Source: VFZS01 sp964353255 (GTDB lineage: Bacteria > Acidobacteriota > Terriglobia > Bryobacterales > Bryobacteraceae). Taken from it: DNA of 49,651 nucleotides. The notes under the pieces were generated by a model, which did not search any database, was not told the DNA's origin, and saw only the letters and a list, made by a program, of their open reading frames with translations. The position numbers and the translations under genes are program-made. The stretch covers positions 1 to 49,651 of the forward strand of contig CAYGVJ010000016.1 in assembly GCA_964353255.1 (NCBI GenBank), read 5' to 3'. Positions within the stretch are counted from its first letter, which is position 1, and each line of letters opens with the position of its first letter. Shown piece by piece: positions 49,597 through 49,651 of the stretch.

Positions 49597-49651
49597 TAGT
49601 GTCCCGTCCCATGTTAATATTGACAATCTAGCCGAGTCGTGTTGTAATGGG
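49597..49651. mobile_element. Probable transposon/MITE end at the window edge
   Basis: From the TA at 49597-49598 the sequence GTGTCCCGTCCCATGTTAAT resembles the arm of the MITE-like element at 45.7 kb (GTGTCCTGTCCCGC) over about 11 nt with one mismatch. It coincides with loss of the methyltransferase N-terminus. The rest of the element would lie outside the window. Confidence 0.45.

Overview
This 49.65 kb, GC-rich window looks like chromosomal DNA of an Acidobacteriota of the Bryobacterales / Candidatus Solibacter type. This is an inference from gene content: a membrane-anchored HTH plus PD40 (TolB-like) propeller protein, a PEP-CTERM tail, an orphan Flp pilin, a Tat-exported Gfo/Idh/MocA oxidoreductase, Uma2 and Yip1 proteins, and many short palindromic repeats. 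No rRNA, tRNA, CRISPR array, prophage or complete insertion sequence was seen.

Layout. 1-9.5 kb: end of an Rrf2 regulator, clpP, rhaB, two small regulatory or unknown proteins, a GT4 glycosyltransferase coupled to a fused rpiB-glyA gene, proS and a class V aminotransferase. 9.5-19 kb: a strongly rearranged accessory block. A Phd/PIN toxin-antitoxin pair and a cupin gene are followed by two copies of a second PIN toxin-antitoxin cassette, each bounded by short direct repeats derived from the cupin 3' end. Between and beyond them lie a PD40 protein, a TPR protein, a broken gamma-glutamyltransferase fused in frame to a BON domain, an ankyrin protein, and the intact gamma-glutamyltransferase. The simplest reading is that cupin and GGT were once neighbours and this junction was opened repeatedly by duplication and insertion. 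19-33 kb: housekeeping and conserved genes (ribBA with altered motifs, Uma2, MFS, a Fur regulator coupled to an FHA-GAF-SpoIIE phosphatase, DnaC-like ATPase, MBL hydrolase, Gfo/Idh/MocA, kbl, a PEP-CTERM remnant, Flp pilin, LarA-like isomerase, Yip1).

33.3-41.3 kb: a tight five-gene operon: zinc MDR dehydrogenase, class II aldolase fused to an SDR, PHP hydrolase, lipoyl E2 acyltransferase, and a one-chain E1 alpha-beta thiamine-diphosphate dehydrogenase. This looks like a complete, unassigned route from a sugar or polyol to an acyl-CoA, borrowing E3 from elsewhere. It is the best candidate here for an undescribed system. 41.3-49.6 kb: a secreted M28 peptidase, a DsbA-like protein, a UxaA-family dehydratase, a secreted HIT protein, an ArnT/PMT-like glycosyltransferase, a lipoprotein and a methyltransferase whose 5' end is cut off beside what looks like a transposon end.

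Two themes cross the window. Several genes have a TANNNT-like -10 hexamer only 6-8 nt before the start codon and no Shine-Dalgarno, suggesting leaderless transcripts. Small inverted-repeat elements (MITE-like, REP-like) sit in many gaps, and one lies inside a coding region. All assignments come from reading the sequence; no database search was run.
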